The notes under the pieces were generated by a model. That model saw only the letters and a program-made list of their open reading frames with translations. It did no database searches and had not been told where the DNA came from. Of a stretch of DNA of 64,000 bases, positions 51,482 to 60,667 are shown one piece after another. Both the position numbers and the translations under genes were made by a program. Numbering within the stretch: position 1 is the stretch's first letter; the number at the start of each line of letters is the position of its first letter. The stretch lies in assembly GCA_029054245.1 (NCBI GenBank), contig JAIDFQ010000016.1, positions 1-64,000 on the forward strand. Reading direction: 5' to 3'. The DNA is from Lachnospiraceae bacterium. GTDB taxonomy: Bacteria > Bacillota > Clostridia > Lachnospirales > Lachnospiraceae.

Positions 51482-52435
51482 CTAAAGATTCAGCCCTTTA
51501 TCCTCCTCACATCCAAGCATAATATTCAGGCACTGGATCGCCGCACCGGATGCGCCTTTACCCAGATTATCGAACCTGGTGCTCACCAGCGCTCTGTCTT
51601 CATTACCGGTCACATAGATTTCTATGCCGTCCCAGCCTGCACAGGCATTGCCTGCCAGAAAACCATTGTAATCTGCTTCCTTCCCATAGGGCATCACCTT
51701 CACAAATTTCCCATCGGAATAATATGTACGCAAGAATGCATGGATTTCTTCGGGTGTCCCCGCCTTTAAAAGCAGATCTGTATAAAGAGGAGCGGTGAGC
51801 AACATTCCGCTGTAATAATCACATATAATAGGAGAAAACAGCGGTGCTTTCACAAGACCAGTGACTTTTTGCATTTCCTTTAAATGCTTATGATTCTGGG
51901 TAAGGGCATACTCCCTTGGTGCGTCAAGCTCTACATCCCGCTCCTTCGCCTCGTAGATGGCAATCGTCTTCTTTCCGGCTCCACTGTATCCAGACAGTGC
52001 AAACGCCGAAACAGGATAATCTGCCGGTAAAATTCCTCCCGCAATCAGCGGATAGATAATCGTGATAAATCCGGTGGCATAACACCCCGGCACGGCAATC
52101 CGCTTTCCTTCTTTAATTTTTTGTCTATGTGTCTTGGATAATTCAGGGAACCCATATGCCCATCCTTCCTGCGTCCTGTGCGCAGTTGATGTATCTATGA
52201 TCTTCACATTTTCGTTCTCCACAAGACTTACCGACTCCCTTGCCGCATCATCAGGAAGACACAGGAACGTGATATCTGACTCATTGATTAACCTTCTCCT
52301 CTCTTCCACATCTTTTTTTCGCTCAGAATCAATGTGCAACAATTCAATATCATCCCGCCTTTCAAATCGCTCATATATCCTAAGACCTGTGGTTCCTTCA
52401 CTTCCATCAATAAAAATTTTTGTTTTTGTACGCAT
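51482..52435 (-). CDS. argC: N-acetyl-gamma-glutamyl-phosphate reductase
   Basis: The 317-residue enzyme reduces N-acetylglutamyl phosphate with NADPH. It belongs to the shorter ArgC type: KIFIDGSEGTTGLRIYERFE at the start, ALSGYSGAGKKTIAIYEA, the catalytic Cys in PGCYATGFITI near residue 118, and RFDNLGKGASGAAIQCLNIM at the end. It is the first gene of the minus-strand arginine operon, divergent from argG. A promoter is visible at 52527-52555. Confidence 0.94.
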   Translation of the reverse strand: MRTKTKIFIDGSEGTTGLRIYERFERRDDIELLHIDSERKKDVEERRRLINESDITFLCLPDDAARESVSLVENENVKIIDTSTAHRTQEGWAYGFPELSKTHRQKIKEGKRIAVPGCYATGFITIIYPLIAGGILPADYPVSAFALSGYSGAGKKTIAIYEAKERDVELDAPREYALTQNHKHLKEMQKVTGLVKAPLFSPIICDYYSGMLLTAPLYTDLLLKAGTPEEIHAFLRTYYSDGKFVKVMPYGKEADYNGFLAGNACAGWDGIEIYVTGNEDRALVSTRFDNLGKGASGAAIQCLNIMLGCEEDKGLNL

Positions 52436-52526
52436 GATTTGATTTATCCCTTCTTTTCTATATTGTCATTCAACCGCCTCTTTAACCGCCTGATTCTTTG
52501 CTTTTCATCTATGAACATACAAAATT

Positions 52527-52555
52527 ACTATACTCTTTCTAACCTGAAATCTCAA
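52527..52555 (-). promoter_or_regulatory. Candidate argC operon promoter
   Basis: Minus-strand TTGAGA (52555-52550) and TATAGT (52532-52527) are 17 bp apart, about 90 nt upstream of argC. The leader between is AT-rich. Confidence 0.6.
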
Positions 52556-52589
52556 CTTTTTTTGCGCATTAAGTTTTTCTTTGATAAAA

Positions 52590-52729
52590 ATTGTTTACGC
52601 TATTGCATGATTATACATTATTCATGCATATTATTCAATATATTTTTCTTATTTACGCATAAATTCAAATGATGTTTTTAATTTTATGCATAAACAGGTA
52701 TTGCATTTCCAATCAATCTGTTGTATATT
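52590..52729. promoter_or_regulatory. argG promoter and ARG-box-like repeats
   Basis: TTGCAT (52701-52706) and TATATT (52724-52729) are 17 bp apart on the plus strand. Upstream, repeated half-sites (ATTCA/TGAAT and ATGCAT at 52601-52640, GCATAAATTCA near 52656, TTATGCATAAA near 52683) fill a 100-bp AT-rich tract, consistent with ArgR control of both argG and argC. The box assignment is tentative. The rest of the 383-bp intergenic region holds no gene that I can see. Confidence 0.5.
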
Positions 52730-52818
52730 GTCAAAAGAAAGTAACACAGCCTAAACGCGACACGCCCCGCGAGTCGCCTTATAGGCACTGAATGTAAAAC
52801 ATATGGAGGCATTAAATT

Positions 52819-54039
52819 ATGAAGGAAAAAGTCATTTTAGCGTACTCAGGCGGACTTGACACCACTGCAATCATCCCCTGGCTGAAAGAAAATTTTAATT
52901 ACGAGGTAGTCTGTGTCTGCATCGACTGCGGACAGGGTGAAGAACTGGACGGTCTTGAAGAAAGAGCTAAATTCTGCGGCGCTGAAAAATTATACATATT
53001 GGATGTAACAGATGAATTCTGTGATGAATATGTTGTTCCCTGTGTACAGGCACATGCTGTATATGAAAACAAGTATCTTTTAGGAACTTCCATGGCAAGA
53101 CCGCTGATCGCAAAAAAATTGGTTGAAATTGCACGCAAAGAAGGCGCCACCGCCATCTGTCATGGCGCTACCGGCAAGGGAAATGACCAGATTCGTTTTG
53201 AGCTCGGTATCAAAGCTCTCGCCCCTGACATCAAGATTATTGCTGCTTGGCGGAATGACAAATGGACGCTGGATTCCCGCGAATCTGAGATTGAATACTG
53301 CAAGGCACACGGCATCGATCTTCCTTTTTCTGCCGATTCCAGCTATAGCCGCGACCGCAATCTGTGGCACATCAGCCATGAAGGACTTGAATTGGAAGAC
53401 CCAGCAAACGAACCTAATTTTGAGCATCTCCTTGTACTCGGCACCACTCCTGAAAAGGCGCCCGACGAGGGAGAATATGTCACCATGACTTTTGAAAAAG
53501 GTGTTCCCACCTCTGTCAACGGTAAGAAAATGAAAGTTTCCGATATTATCCGTGAATTAAATGCACTTGGCGGCAAACATGGTATCGGCATCGTTGATAT
53601 TGTAGAAAACCGTGTTGTAGGCATGAAATCCAGAGGTGTATATGAGACCCCCGGCGGAACCATTCTCTATGAAGCACATCAGCAGTTAGAGGAACTGATT
53701 CTGGACCGTGATACTTACGCTGCTAAGATGGAAATGGGCAACAAACTGGCACAGATTGTATATGAAGGCAAATGGTTCTCACCGCTGCGCGAAGCCGTTC
53801 AAGCTTTCATTGAATCAACCCAGCAGTATGTAACAGGTGAAGTAAAGTTCAAGCTTTACAAGGGCAATATCATCAAAGCCGGAACAACTTCCCCTTACTC
53901 TCTCTATAATGAAAGCATTGCTTCCTTTACAACGGGCGATCTTTACGATCATCATGACGCAGAAGGCTTTATCAACCTGTTTGGTCTTTCCACCAAAGTG
54001 CGTGCCCTTAAAATGCAGGAACGCGGGGAACTTAAGTAA
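52819..54039 (+). CDS. argG: Argininosuccinate synthase
   Basis: The 406-residue enzyme joins citrulline and aspartate using ATP. The N-terminal P-loop LAYSGGLDTTAII, CHGATGKGNDQIRFE near residue 115, NLWHISHEGLELEDPANEP near 185 and the C-terminal LYNESIASFTTGD are all present. GGAGG lies before the ATG. It is transcribed divergently from the argC operon and is followed at 12 nt by a DUF1294 gene. argF and argH are not in the window. Confidence 0.96.
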   Translation: MKEKVILAYSGGLDTTAIIPWLKENFNYEVVCVCIDCGQGEELDGLEERAKFCGAEKLYILDVTDEFCDEYVVPCVQAHAVYENKYLLGTSMARPLIAKKLVEIARKEGATAICHGATGKGNDQIRFELGIKALAPDIKIIAAWRNDKWTLDSRESEIEYCKAHGIDLPFSADSSYSRDRNLWHISHEGLELEDPANEPNFEHLLVLGTTPEKAPDEGEYVTMTFEKGVPTSVNGKKMKVSDIIRELNALGGKHGIGIVDIVENRVVGMKSRGVYETPGGTILYEAHQQLEELILDRDTYAAKMEMGNKLAQIVYEGKWFSPLREAVQAFIESTQQYVTGEVKFKLYKGNIIKAGTTSPYSLYNESIASFTTGDLYDHHDAEGFINLFGLSTKVRALKMQERGELK

Positions 54040-54051
54040 AGGATTGGTTTT

Positions 54052-54345
54052 ATGGATGTAATCACTCTTTTATCTTCCTATTTCATAGGAATTAATTTCA
54101 TTGGTTTTGCCTTAATGGGCATCGACAAATACAAAGCAAAAAAAAGGGCCTTCCGGATTCCGGAAGCAACCCTTTTTATCATTGCGATCATCGGCGGAAG
54201 CATAGGTTCCATTATTGGAATGTATGCTTTTCGTCACAAGACAAGACACCGCTCCTTTGTATACGGAATGCCTTTTATTCTTCTTGTGCAAATAGCCCTT
54301 ATTATTGCCTTCCTAAATGCACCTATTGATATATCTGTGTTATAG
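54052..54345 (+). CDS. DUF1294 small membrane protein
   Basis: The 97-residue protein has three hydrophobic segments with a conserved motif between them (IGFALMGIDKYKAKKRAFRIPE; GGSIGSIIGMYAFRHKTRH), characteristic of DUF1294. The function is unknown. AAAGG is shared with the end of argG; the gene starts 12 nt later, so it is probably read through from argG. Confidence 0.8.
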   Translation: MDVITLLSSYFIGINFIGFALMGIDKYKAKKRAFRIPEATLFIIAIIGGSIGSIIGMYAFRHKTRHRSFVYGMPFILLVQIALIIAFLNAPIDISVL

Positions 54346-54589
54346 CGCCTCCTGTTTTTATACAATTTTAATTCTTTAGCTGTTGATATATCGTTAATTG
54401 TATGATACTATTCTTTTAAGCAAACGATTTCTATTGTAGCCTAGGCTGCATCTCACAGAGCATTCTGCTCAAATACTCCCGAAATCCTGCTTGAAATCCC
54501 AAAATAAAAATTGCAGGAAAACGGATGGAAACGCACGGGATGCAAACCTGGTTCCTATTTGCATTTTCCTGTACAAAGGAGGAAAATGC

Positions 54590-55429
54590 ATGCAAAACAA
54601 TGAAATTACCAAACTAGAAAATTTAAATCTAATCGATCGGTTTTTGTTTTCTGAAACGATGGAAGACCGTGACGCTTATCAAGCTGCAGTCAGCATTCTT
54701 TTGGAAAAAGAAATCACACTTTTAGAAAAGCCAAAAACAGAAAAGGAATTAAGGATATCTCCAGATTTAAGGCAAATTAGACTTGACGTCATCAGCATGG
54801 ATGATAAACACTGTCTTTATTATACAGAAATGCAACAACGTAATACAGGAAACTTACGCAAAAGAAGCCGCTATTATCAAGCACAGCTTGACGTTTCTTT
54901 ACTTGAACCCGGCAGTAAAGACTTCAATCTTCTAAACGACAGCTGCTTTATATTAATTGCTCCTTTTGATCTGTTTAACCGTGATCTATACCGTTATACT
55001 TTTGAGGGCACCTGCCGAGAATGCCCTAATTTAAAACTGGAAGATGGTGCCGTCCGTGTCTTCATCAACACCGCTGGCAAAAACCGACAGGACTTTTCCA
55101 ATGAATTTCTTGATTTTATGAAATATATCAATGCAACTACCGACCAGAATGCCAACGCAACGACCAGTCTAAAAATTAAATTAATCCATGATAAAGTGAA
55201 AAAAATAAAATTATCAGAAAGAATGGGGGTAAAGTATATGCAGCTATGGGAAGAAAAGGCATATCTAGTGGAAGAAGCACGTGCCGAAGGCATCAAAGCA
55301 TTTATTCTTGATAACCTTGAAGATGGGAAAAGCGCAGAAACCATCATTGCTAAATTGATCAGGCGTTTTTCTTTATCAGAGCAAGATGCACAACAATATT
55401 ATAAGAAATGCAAGCAGGACTGTCATTGA
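54590..55429 (+). CDS. Rpn/PD-(D/E)XK nuclease-family protein
   Basis: The 279-residue protein is of the Rpn-type transposase/nuclease family: LIDRFLFSETMEDRDAYQAA at the start, IRLDVISMDDKHCLYYTEMQ with the catalytic-type Asp and Glu-x-Gln, and RKRSRYYQAQLDVSLLEPG. The C-terminal third is charged and helical (LVEEARAEGIKAFILDNLE). AGGAGG lies before ATG 54590. Rpn proteins can cut DNA and are often mobile; here the gene is single, without inverted repeats. Confidence 0.8.
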   Translation: MQNNEITKLENLNLIDRFLFSETMEDRDAYQAAVSILLEKEITLLEKPKTEKELRISPDLRQIRLDVISMDDKHCLYYTEMQQRNTGNLRKRSRYYQAQLDVSLLEPGSKDFNLLNDSCFILIAPFDLFNRDLYRYTFEGTCRECPNLKLEDGAVRVFINTAGKNRQDFSNEFLDFMKYINATTDQNANATTSLKIKLIHDKVKKIKLSERMGVKYMQLWEEKAYLVEEARAEGIKAFILDNLEDGKSAETIIAKLIRRFSLSEQDAQQYYKKCKQDCH

Positions 55430-55491
55430 GTTATTGCACACGAAAGTCTATAATGAACACCATGCCTGTAGCTCATCCTGCTTAAAAAGAA

Positions 55492-55521
55492 GACAGACCA
55501 AGACTCATGCCTTGGTCTGTC
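55492..55521. terminator. Terminator between the Rpn-like and DegV genes
   Basis: GACAGACCAAG (55492-55502) and CTTGGTCTGTC (55511-55521) make an 11-bp perfect stem with an 8-nt loop. The minus strand then reads TTCTTTTT, so it serves mainly the DegV gene. Confidence 0.8.
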
Positions 55522-55543
55522 GCTTCACTTTTCATCCTTCCCA

Positions 55544-56380
55544 TCACAGTGTAACAATTACTCCGCCATCGTTAGCATACATGCTGCTGACACCTTTGGT
55601 ATCCATAATCAGAGTGTCCTTTACCTTGATTCTGGAAAGGATCATCTCTTTCACTTTCCTGGCGCGTTCAGGACAATTACAATGGGTAATCATCAAGGTT
55701 CTTTCCTCTGGATGGACTGCGTCGGCAGCAACTGTGTCTGCCATCTTTGCAAGTGCCTTTTTAATCCCTATCGCCTGACCAAGCTGAATAATCTCACCTT
55801 TATGAGATCCCATAACAGGTTTGATGCTTAATGTGGACGCCACCAGTGCCTTCACCCCGGAAAGGCGCCCATTCTTTCTAAGTGTTTCCAGATTATCAAG
55901 CACAAAATACGTTTTCATTTTATCTCTATACTCGCTCAGTTTCTTACAAATTTCTTCAAAGGGAAGACCTTTTTCTGACCACTCAGCAGCTTTTCTCGCA
56001 AGCTGAGTCTCTCCACAGCTTGCAGATTCCGAATCACACACAAAGATGTTCTTTGCACCATGTTCCTCATGGTAAAGCTTCTTGCCTACTTCTGCACTGT
56101 TATAACTTCCGCTCAATTTGGAAGACAAAGTAAATACAAACACATTTTCAGCCTCTGTCTCATAAGCCTCTTTAAATTTTTCTGGAGATGGGCAGAAGGA
56201 TTTTGGACATTTAGGGGAAGCAGCCACCTTTTTAAGGAATTGTTCCTGATCAAAGCTATCATCATCCATGATCAATTCATTTTCCACTTCCAGCCCTAAA
56301 GGAATACGTTCGTATCGGGAATCATTTTCGTATTCACTGGGAAATTCACAACAACTATCTGCCACTATTTTATAACTCAT
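55544..56380 (-). CDS. DegV-family fatty-acid-binding protein
   Basis: The 278-residue protein has the DegV fold: YKIVADSCCEFPSEYENDSR, the fatty-acid-headgroup loop FVFTLSSKLSGSYNSAEVG near residue 85, NIFVCDSESASCGETQLARK and LMITHCNCPERARKVKEM. GGAGG lies before ATG 56380. In related bacteria such proteins (FakB) deliver fatty acids to FakA for phosphorylation; no fakA gene is seen nearby, so the partner is elsewhere. Confidence 0.88.
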   Translation of the reverse strand: MSYKIVADSCCEFPSEYENDSRYERIPLGLEVENELIMDDDSFDQEQFLKKVAASPKCPKSFCPSPEKFKEAYETEAENVFVFTLSSKLSGSYNSAEVGKKLYHEEHGAKNIFVCDSESASCGETQLARKAAEWSEKGLPFEEICKKLSEYRDKMKTYFVLDNLETLRKNGRLSGVKALVASTLSIKPVMGSHKGEIIQLGQAIGIKKALAKMADTVAADAVHPEERTLMITHCNCPERARKVKEMILSRIKVKDTLIMDTKGVSSMYANDGGVIVTL

Positions 56381-56526
56381 AATAACCTCCAAAACCATTT
56401 CATGCATTTATCTGTAACTGTAGTATGTAGTTTTCATTACTACTTATAATAGCATATGGTTTAAAATGTGTAAAGTATTATTCATATAGAATATCCGGCT
56501 TTATTGGAAATCATTCATTCGTGTTG

Positions 56527-56881
56527 GCATGCAATGTCAGTTCCATAAGGGACGGTATCATAGCTTCGCCGGGACTCGTATCCTCCTGCATCACGCTGAA
56601 CAAATATCTATATCAGAGCCCTATGGGAAGCGATTAGAAGGACTTAACAGCCCTCAGATTTTCCAGCAATCGGCGGACAGGAAGTCCGACGAAGGCGTAA
56701 TTTGCCCCATGGATGGGGCAATACGCCGTTTGCGTCCGATATCGATATTTAAATTAGGGCTGTTTCGTACTTCTTATCGCTGTACATGGAACTGATATAG
56801 ATATTTGTTCAGCGTGATGCAGGAGGATATGGGTCACGGCAAAGCTATGATACCGTCCCTTATGGAACTGACATTGCATGC
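56527..56881. repeat. 355-bp foldback element
   Basis: The outer 90 bp at each end (56527-56616 and 56792-56881) are complementary at 86 of 90 positions and begin GCATGCAATGTCAG. A less perfect stem continues inward (AAGCGATTAGAAG region with its partner), and the centre holds TTGCCCCAT-GG-ATGGGGCAA (56702-56721). The whole unit can fold onto itself as DNA or RNA. No open frame in it looks like protein. No target-site duplication is clear at the flanks. The surrounding 56,381-56,923 interval holds no gene. Confidence 0.85.
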
Positions 56882-56923
56882 TGGCTAAGACAATCCTTTA
56901 CAATATTGTCTGAAAGAGAAATT

Positions 56924-59900
56924 CTATTCCAGCAGGATTTCTTCCCCTAAGGCAAAGGAATAGAGGATTTTCTGTGTCACTTTTTTTCCGGTAAGACGTG
57001 AAAGCGCTTCCGCATAGTAGTCCAACTGGGTCTGATATCTTGAGACCAGCTCCTGGGGCGTTTTAATAACATCCGTTTTGTAATCAGCTACTATTATATT
57101 TCCATCTTCCTCAAAAAACACATCGATGATTCCCTGAATGAGTACTTGTTCGCTGTCTGGAAACTGCTCGCCTAATCGATCTGCTGAAAATCCCAACACA
57201 AAGGGTTGCTCTCTTTTCAGCTTTCCCGTTGCGTCAGCCTTTGCCATGCGTGCAGCAAGGCTGCTTTCAAAAAATCTCATCAGCTTTGAAGACGACAGAC
57301 TCTTCCGCCATCTTCCGTCAAGTACTTCTTCCCTCTCAAATCGGTCCAGCTGACAATTGATTTCCGCTTCCATTTCCTCTTTTGCCGAAGCTGCCATGAT
57401 TGTAACAAAATCAAGCAGCTCCATCGCCTTATGATAGGCGCTTCCTCTGTCTGTCCCAGATACCTCTTCTTTACTGCTTATAAAAGATGGTATATAGGGA
57501 ACAATCTCCTGCTCTTCAAACAGCTGCTTTACAAAGCCCTGTTCCATATGCTGACCGGTTCCTTTTCCCAAGCCCTCTATTGACTGATCTGGTAAATTTA
57601 GGATTGCTTTCTTCTTTAATTCCGACACAGTCGTCTTTACAAAAAGATTCGACAAATACTGATACGGATAGCTCCTTGACAGCCTCTCCGACAATGGAAT
57701 CATTTTATCCGAATGGTCTCTTTTAATGGACTGCGTCTTCAGTAAAAGTTGTCTCCTACGGTCACTTTGTCGTGTTATTTCACGCACATCTTTTATGAAC
57801 AGATCCTCCGGGCTGATCAGCACCGCATCTGTAAGACAGGGAAAGATAAAGTCCAGATAGCACCCAGCACTGGAAAGTTCTGAAAAGGGCACTTCGCCTG
57901 TCGCCTCACCGCCTAAGCGAAATTCTTTTTCCTTTTCTATCTCCTCGCGGAACTTATCAATGTCAGGCACCATTGCTGTCAAAATCAGTTTTTCCTTTGC
58001 TCTTGTCATTGCTACATAAAGCACGCGCATCTCTTCCCCTAACGCGTCTATCTTCATTTTAAGCGCCACCACATTTTTCTTAAGGGTATGGCTTTGAAAA
58101 CGCAGATCGCTGTCAATATAGTCCACCCCAATTCCCATATCCGCATCTGCAATCAATCTACCGCTGATATCCTGCATGTTGAACTTCTTCGTAAGACCCC
58201 CCAAAAAGCATACTGGAAATTCCAATCCCTTGCTCTTATGAATACTCATAATGCGGACCACATCCGCATTTTCATCCAGAATATCTGCTTCCCCGTAGTC
58301 CACCTCATACTTTTCAAGCTGTTCCACATAGCGGAGAAAATGAAAAAGTCCATAATAACTGGTGTTTTCAAATGTTGCTGCCCTAATCAGAAGCATTTCC
58401 ACATTGGCTCTTCGCTGTTCCCCTCCAGGACGTGCCGTCACATAATCCAGATATCCCGTATCCACCACAATCTCCTGTATCAGTTTGTGAATAGGGGTAT
58501 ACGTTGTCTTCCTTCTATAATAAACAAGACGCTCCAAAAAAGAATGTATTTTTTCACACAAATCACCTTCATAGGAGAGCAAAAGGTCATACAGCGGAAT
58601 ATTCTTATTTTCCGCCCTAATCAACGCCAGTTCTTCTTCTGTAAAGCCTCCAAAAAAAGACTTTAACGTACCATAAAGAGGAATATCCTGCAATGGATTG
58701 TCAATTACATTCAGATATTGCATCAATATTTTTATCTCTACTGCTTGAAAATACCCCGTCCGTAAAGCTACATAAGCAGGAATCCCCGCCCGCTCTAGTA
58801 CGCTTCTGAATTCCTCCGCCCAGCCTGCGGTCGTTCTGAGCAAAATGACCATATCACTGTACCTGATAGGACGGAGCATGCCTGTTTCCTTATCAGTCAC
58901 TTGAAATGTGGAGTGCATTTTTTTAATTTTTGCGGCAATCACAGATGCCTCCTGCGCTCTTGACGAGAAAGCCGAATCCGGATCTTTTCCAATAATCAAA
59001 TACTCTGTGTCAAAGGATTGCCCATCCTTCTGTTCTAAATCTACAAAAGACGCGCCTGGATAAAGCGCCGCCTCCTCATCATATTCCACTCCTCCCAGCT
59101 CACGAATCATAATTCGTTCAAACAAATCATTCACACTTTTAAGCACCTGAGAGCGACTCCGGAAATTTTTATGCAGATTGATTCTCTGACACTGTGCATC
59201 CTCTTTAGAATAACAAGCATATTTTTCCATGAAAAGTTCAGGACGTGCCAGACGGAAACGATATATGCTTTGTTTCACATCTCCAACCATAAAACGATTG
59301 AACTTCCCGTCTTCCTCCCCCGAAATACTCTTTAAAAGCAGTTCCTGCACCAAGTTACTGTCTTGATACTCGTCAATTAATATTTCTTCAAAGAACTGCC
59401 GATATTCCAATGCCGCCGGCGATGGGATGTAACTGCCATCGTCGGTCTTTTTCAAGAGGATATTCAGTGCAAAATGCTCCATATCATGAAAATCGATGAT
59501 ATTGTCACGCCGTTTCCTAGCATCCAGCTTTTCTTTATAGGAAAGCGCCAGCAAAAGAAGTTCTTTAAGGTGGGGCGCCGCTTTTTGCATCCTTTCTACC
59601 ACCTGCTCTGGGGAAAGTAAAAGGAGTGAAGCTTTTACAGCCTCCAGCAGCTTTTTAACCTTTCCCCTAAGCTCCTTTACTCTTTCCCTGGCAATTGGAT
59701 TTACGGAATCATCCTTTTTACTCGAAAGCCTGCCAAAGGAGATCTTATCAAAAGCTTCATAATATGCCTGAAAGCTTGTAAGTCCCAAAAGACCGCCGAT
59801 CATCTCCCGCTCCTTTTCGAGCATCTCTCCGTACATATAGGGACCGTCCGGTCTTTCCACAATACGGATTGCCGCGTCTATATGGCTTTTACATTCACGC

Positions 59901-60571
59901 ATAACCGTCTGGACATAAGTAACCAAGTACTTGCACCATTGTGCATCTTCCAGTTCTGTAACACATGATATTTTATAATCATTCATGCATCCGTAAATCC
60001 AATCCTCCGGCCAAGGGTAGCTCATGGAAAACTCATAAAGTTTTCCAATGTACTCCTCTAAGAGTCTGTCGTTGCTTCCACCTGTAAAATATTCCACACA
60101 GCCTGTAAATGCCTCTTCTTTTTCCTGATACTTTTCCTCTAAGAGTTCCGTCATCACATCCTGCCTGATAAGCCGCAATTCCCCTTCATCAGCAACCCGG
60201 AATCCCGGATCAAGCCCTATATCGTTGAAATTATTCCTTATCAGAAAAAGACAGAAACTGTCTATTGTTGTAATCTGCGCATTGTGTAAAAGTGACGCCT
60301 GCTTTTGCAGGTGGACATTCTCAGGCTCCTGCAAAAGCCTTTTGTCAATTGCCTGCGAAATCCTCTCCCGCATCTCTGCCGCCGCCGCATTGGTAAAGGT
60401 CACCACCAAAAGCCGGTCCACATCCACGGGATGTTCTTTATCGGTAATCATCCCGATTATGCGCTCCACCAGCACCGCTGTCTTGCCTGACCCAGCTGCT
60501 GCAGATACCAATATATTTCTTTTCCTTAAGTCAATGACCTTCTGTTGTTCAGGCGTAAACTTCACTGCCAT
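56924..60571 (-). CDS. addA: ATP-dependent helicase/nuclease subunit A
   Basis: The 1215-residue subunit unwinds and cuts broken DNA ends for recombination repair together with AddB. It has a UvrD/Rep helicase core: Walker A SAAAGSGKTAVLVERI, LLVVTFTNAAAAEMRERI, Walker B LIDEYQDSNLVQ, MVGDVKQSIYRFR, ending in motif VI (LYVAMTRAKEKLILT). The C-terminal nuclease is marked by GIIDVFFEEDGNIIVADYKTD. AGGAG precedes the ATG. It follows addB by 96 nt. Confidence 0.96.
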   Translation of the reverse strand: MAVKFTPEQQKVIDLRKRNILVSAAAGSGKTAVLVERIIGMITDKEHPVDVDRLLVVTFTNAAAAEMRERISQAIDKRLLQEPENVHLQKQASLLHNAQITTIDSFCLFLIRNNFNDIGLDPGFRVADEGELRLIRQDVMTELLEEKYQEKEEAFTGCVEYFTGGSNDRLLEEYIGKLYEFSMSYPWPEDWIYGCMNDYKISCVTELEDAQWCKYLVTYVQTVMRECKSHIDAAIRIVERPDGPYMYGEMLEKEREMIGGLLGLTSFQAYYEAFDKISFGRLSSKKDDSVNPIARERVKELRGKVKKLLEAVKASLLLLSPEQVVERMQKAAPHLKELLLLALSYKEKLDARKRRDNIIDFHDMEHFALNILLKKTDDGSYIPSPAALEYRQFFEEILIDEYQDSNLVQELLLKSISGEEDGKFNRFMVGDVKQSIYRFRLARPELFMEKYACYSKEDAQCQRINLHKNFRSRSQVLKSVNDLFERIMIRELGGVEYDEEAALYPGASFVDLEQKDGQSFDTEYLIIGKDPDSAFSSRAQEASVIAAKIKKMHSTFQVTDKETGMLRPIRYSDMVILLRTTAGWAEEFRSVLERAGIPAYVALRTGYFQAVEIKILMQYLNVIDNPLQDIPLYGTLKSFFGGFTEEELALIRAENKNIPLYDLLLSYEGDLCEKIHSFLERLVYYRRKTTYTPIHKLIQEIVVDTGYLDYVTARPGGEQRRANVEMLLIRAATFENTSYYGLFHFLRYVEQLEKYEVDYGEADILDENADVVRIMSIHKSKGLEFPVCFLGGLTKKFNMQDISGRLIADADMGIGVDYIDSDLRFQSHTLKKNVVALKMKIDALGEEMRVLYVAMTRAKEKLILTAMVPDIDKFREEIEKEKEFRLGGEATGEVPFSELSSAGCYLDFIFPCLTDAVLISPEDLFIKDVREITRQSDRRRQLLLKTQSIKRDHSDKMIPLSERLSRSYPYQYLSNLFVKTTVSELKKKAILNLPDQSIEGLGKGTGQHMEQGFVKQLFEEQEIVPYIPSFISSKEEVSGTDRGSAYHKAMELLDFVTIMAASAKEEMEAEINCQLDRFEREEVLDGRWRKSLSSSKLMRFFESSLAARMAKADATGKLKREQPFVLGFSADRLGEQFPDSEQVLIQGIIDVFFEEDGNIIVADYKTDVIKTPQELVSRYQTQLDYYAEALSRLTGKKVTQKILYSFALGEEILLE

Positions 60572-60667
60572 ATTCTACTCCTATTCTACACGCTTTGGCA
60601 CACACATCACCAAACGCCAATATATCTGTTGTTCTTTCACTATTTTTCCTTCAATCTATTTCTTCGC

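Noticed and set aside
54491-54589. Longer start of the Rpn-like gene
   Set aside because: The added 33 residues have no ribosome binding site, while AGGAGG lies directly before ATG 54590.
54590-55429. Active IS element around the Rpn-like gene
   Set aside because: No inverted repeats or target duplications were visible on either side.
56529-56795. An 88-residue plus-strand open frame
   Set aside because: It lies wholly inside the foldback element, has no ribosome binding site, and its sequence follows from the repeat arms.
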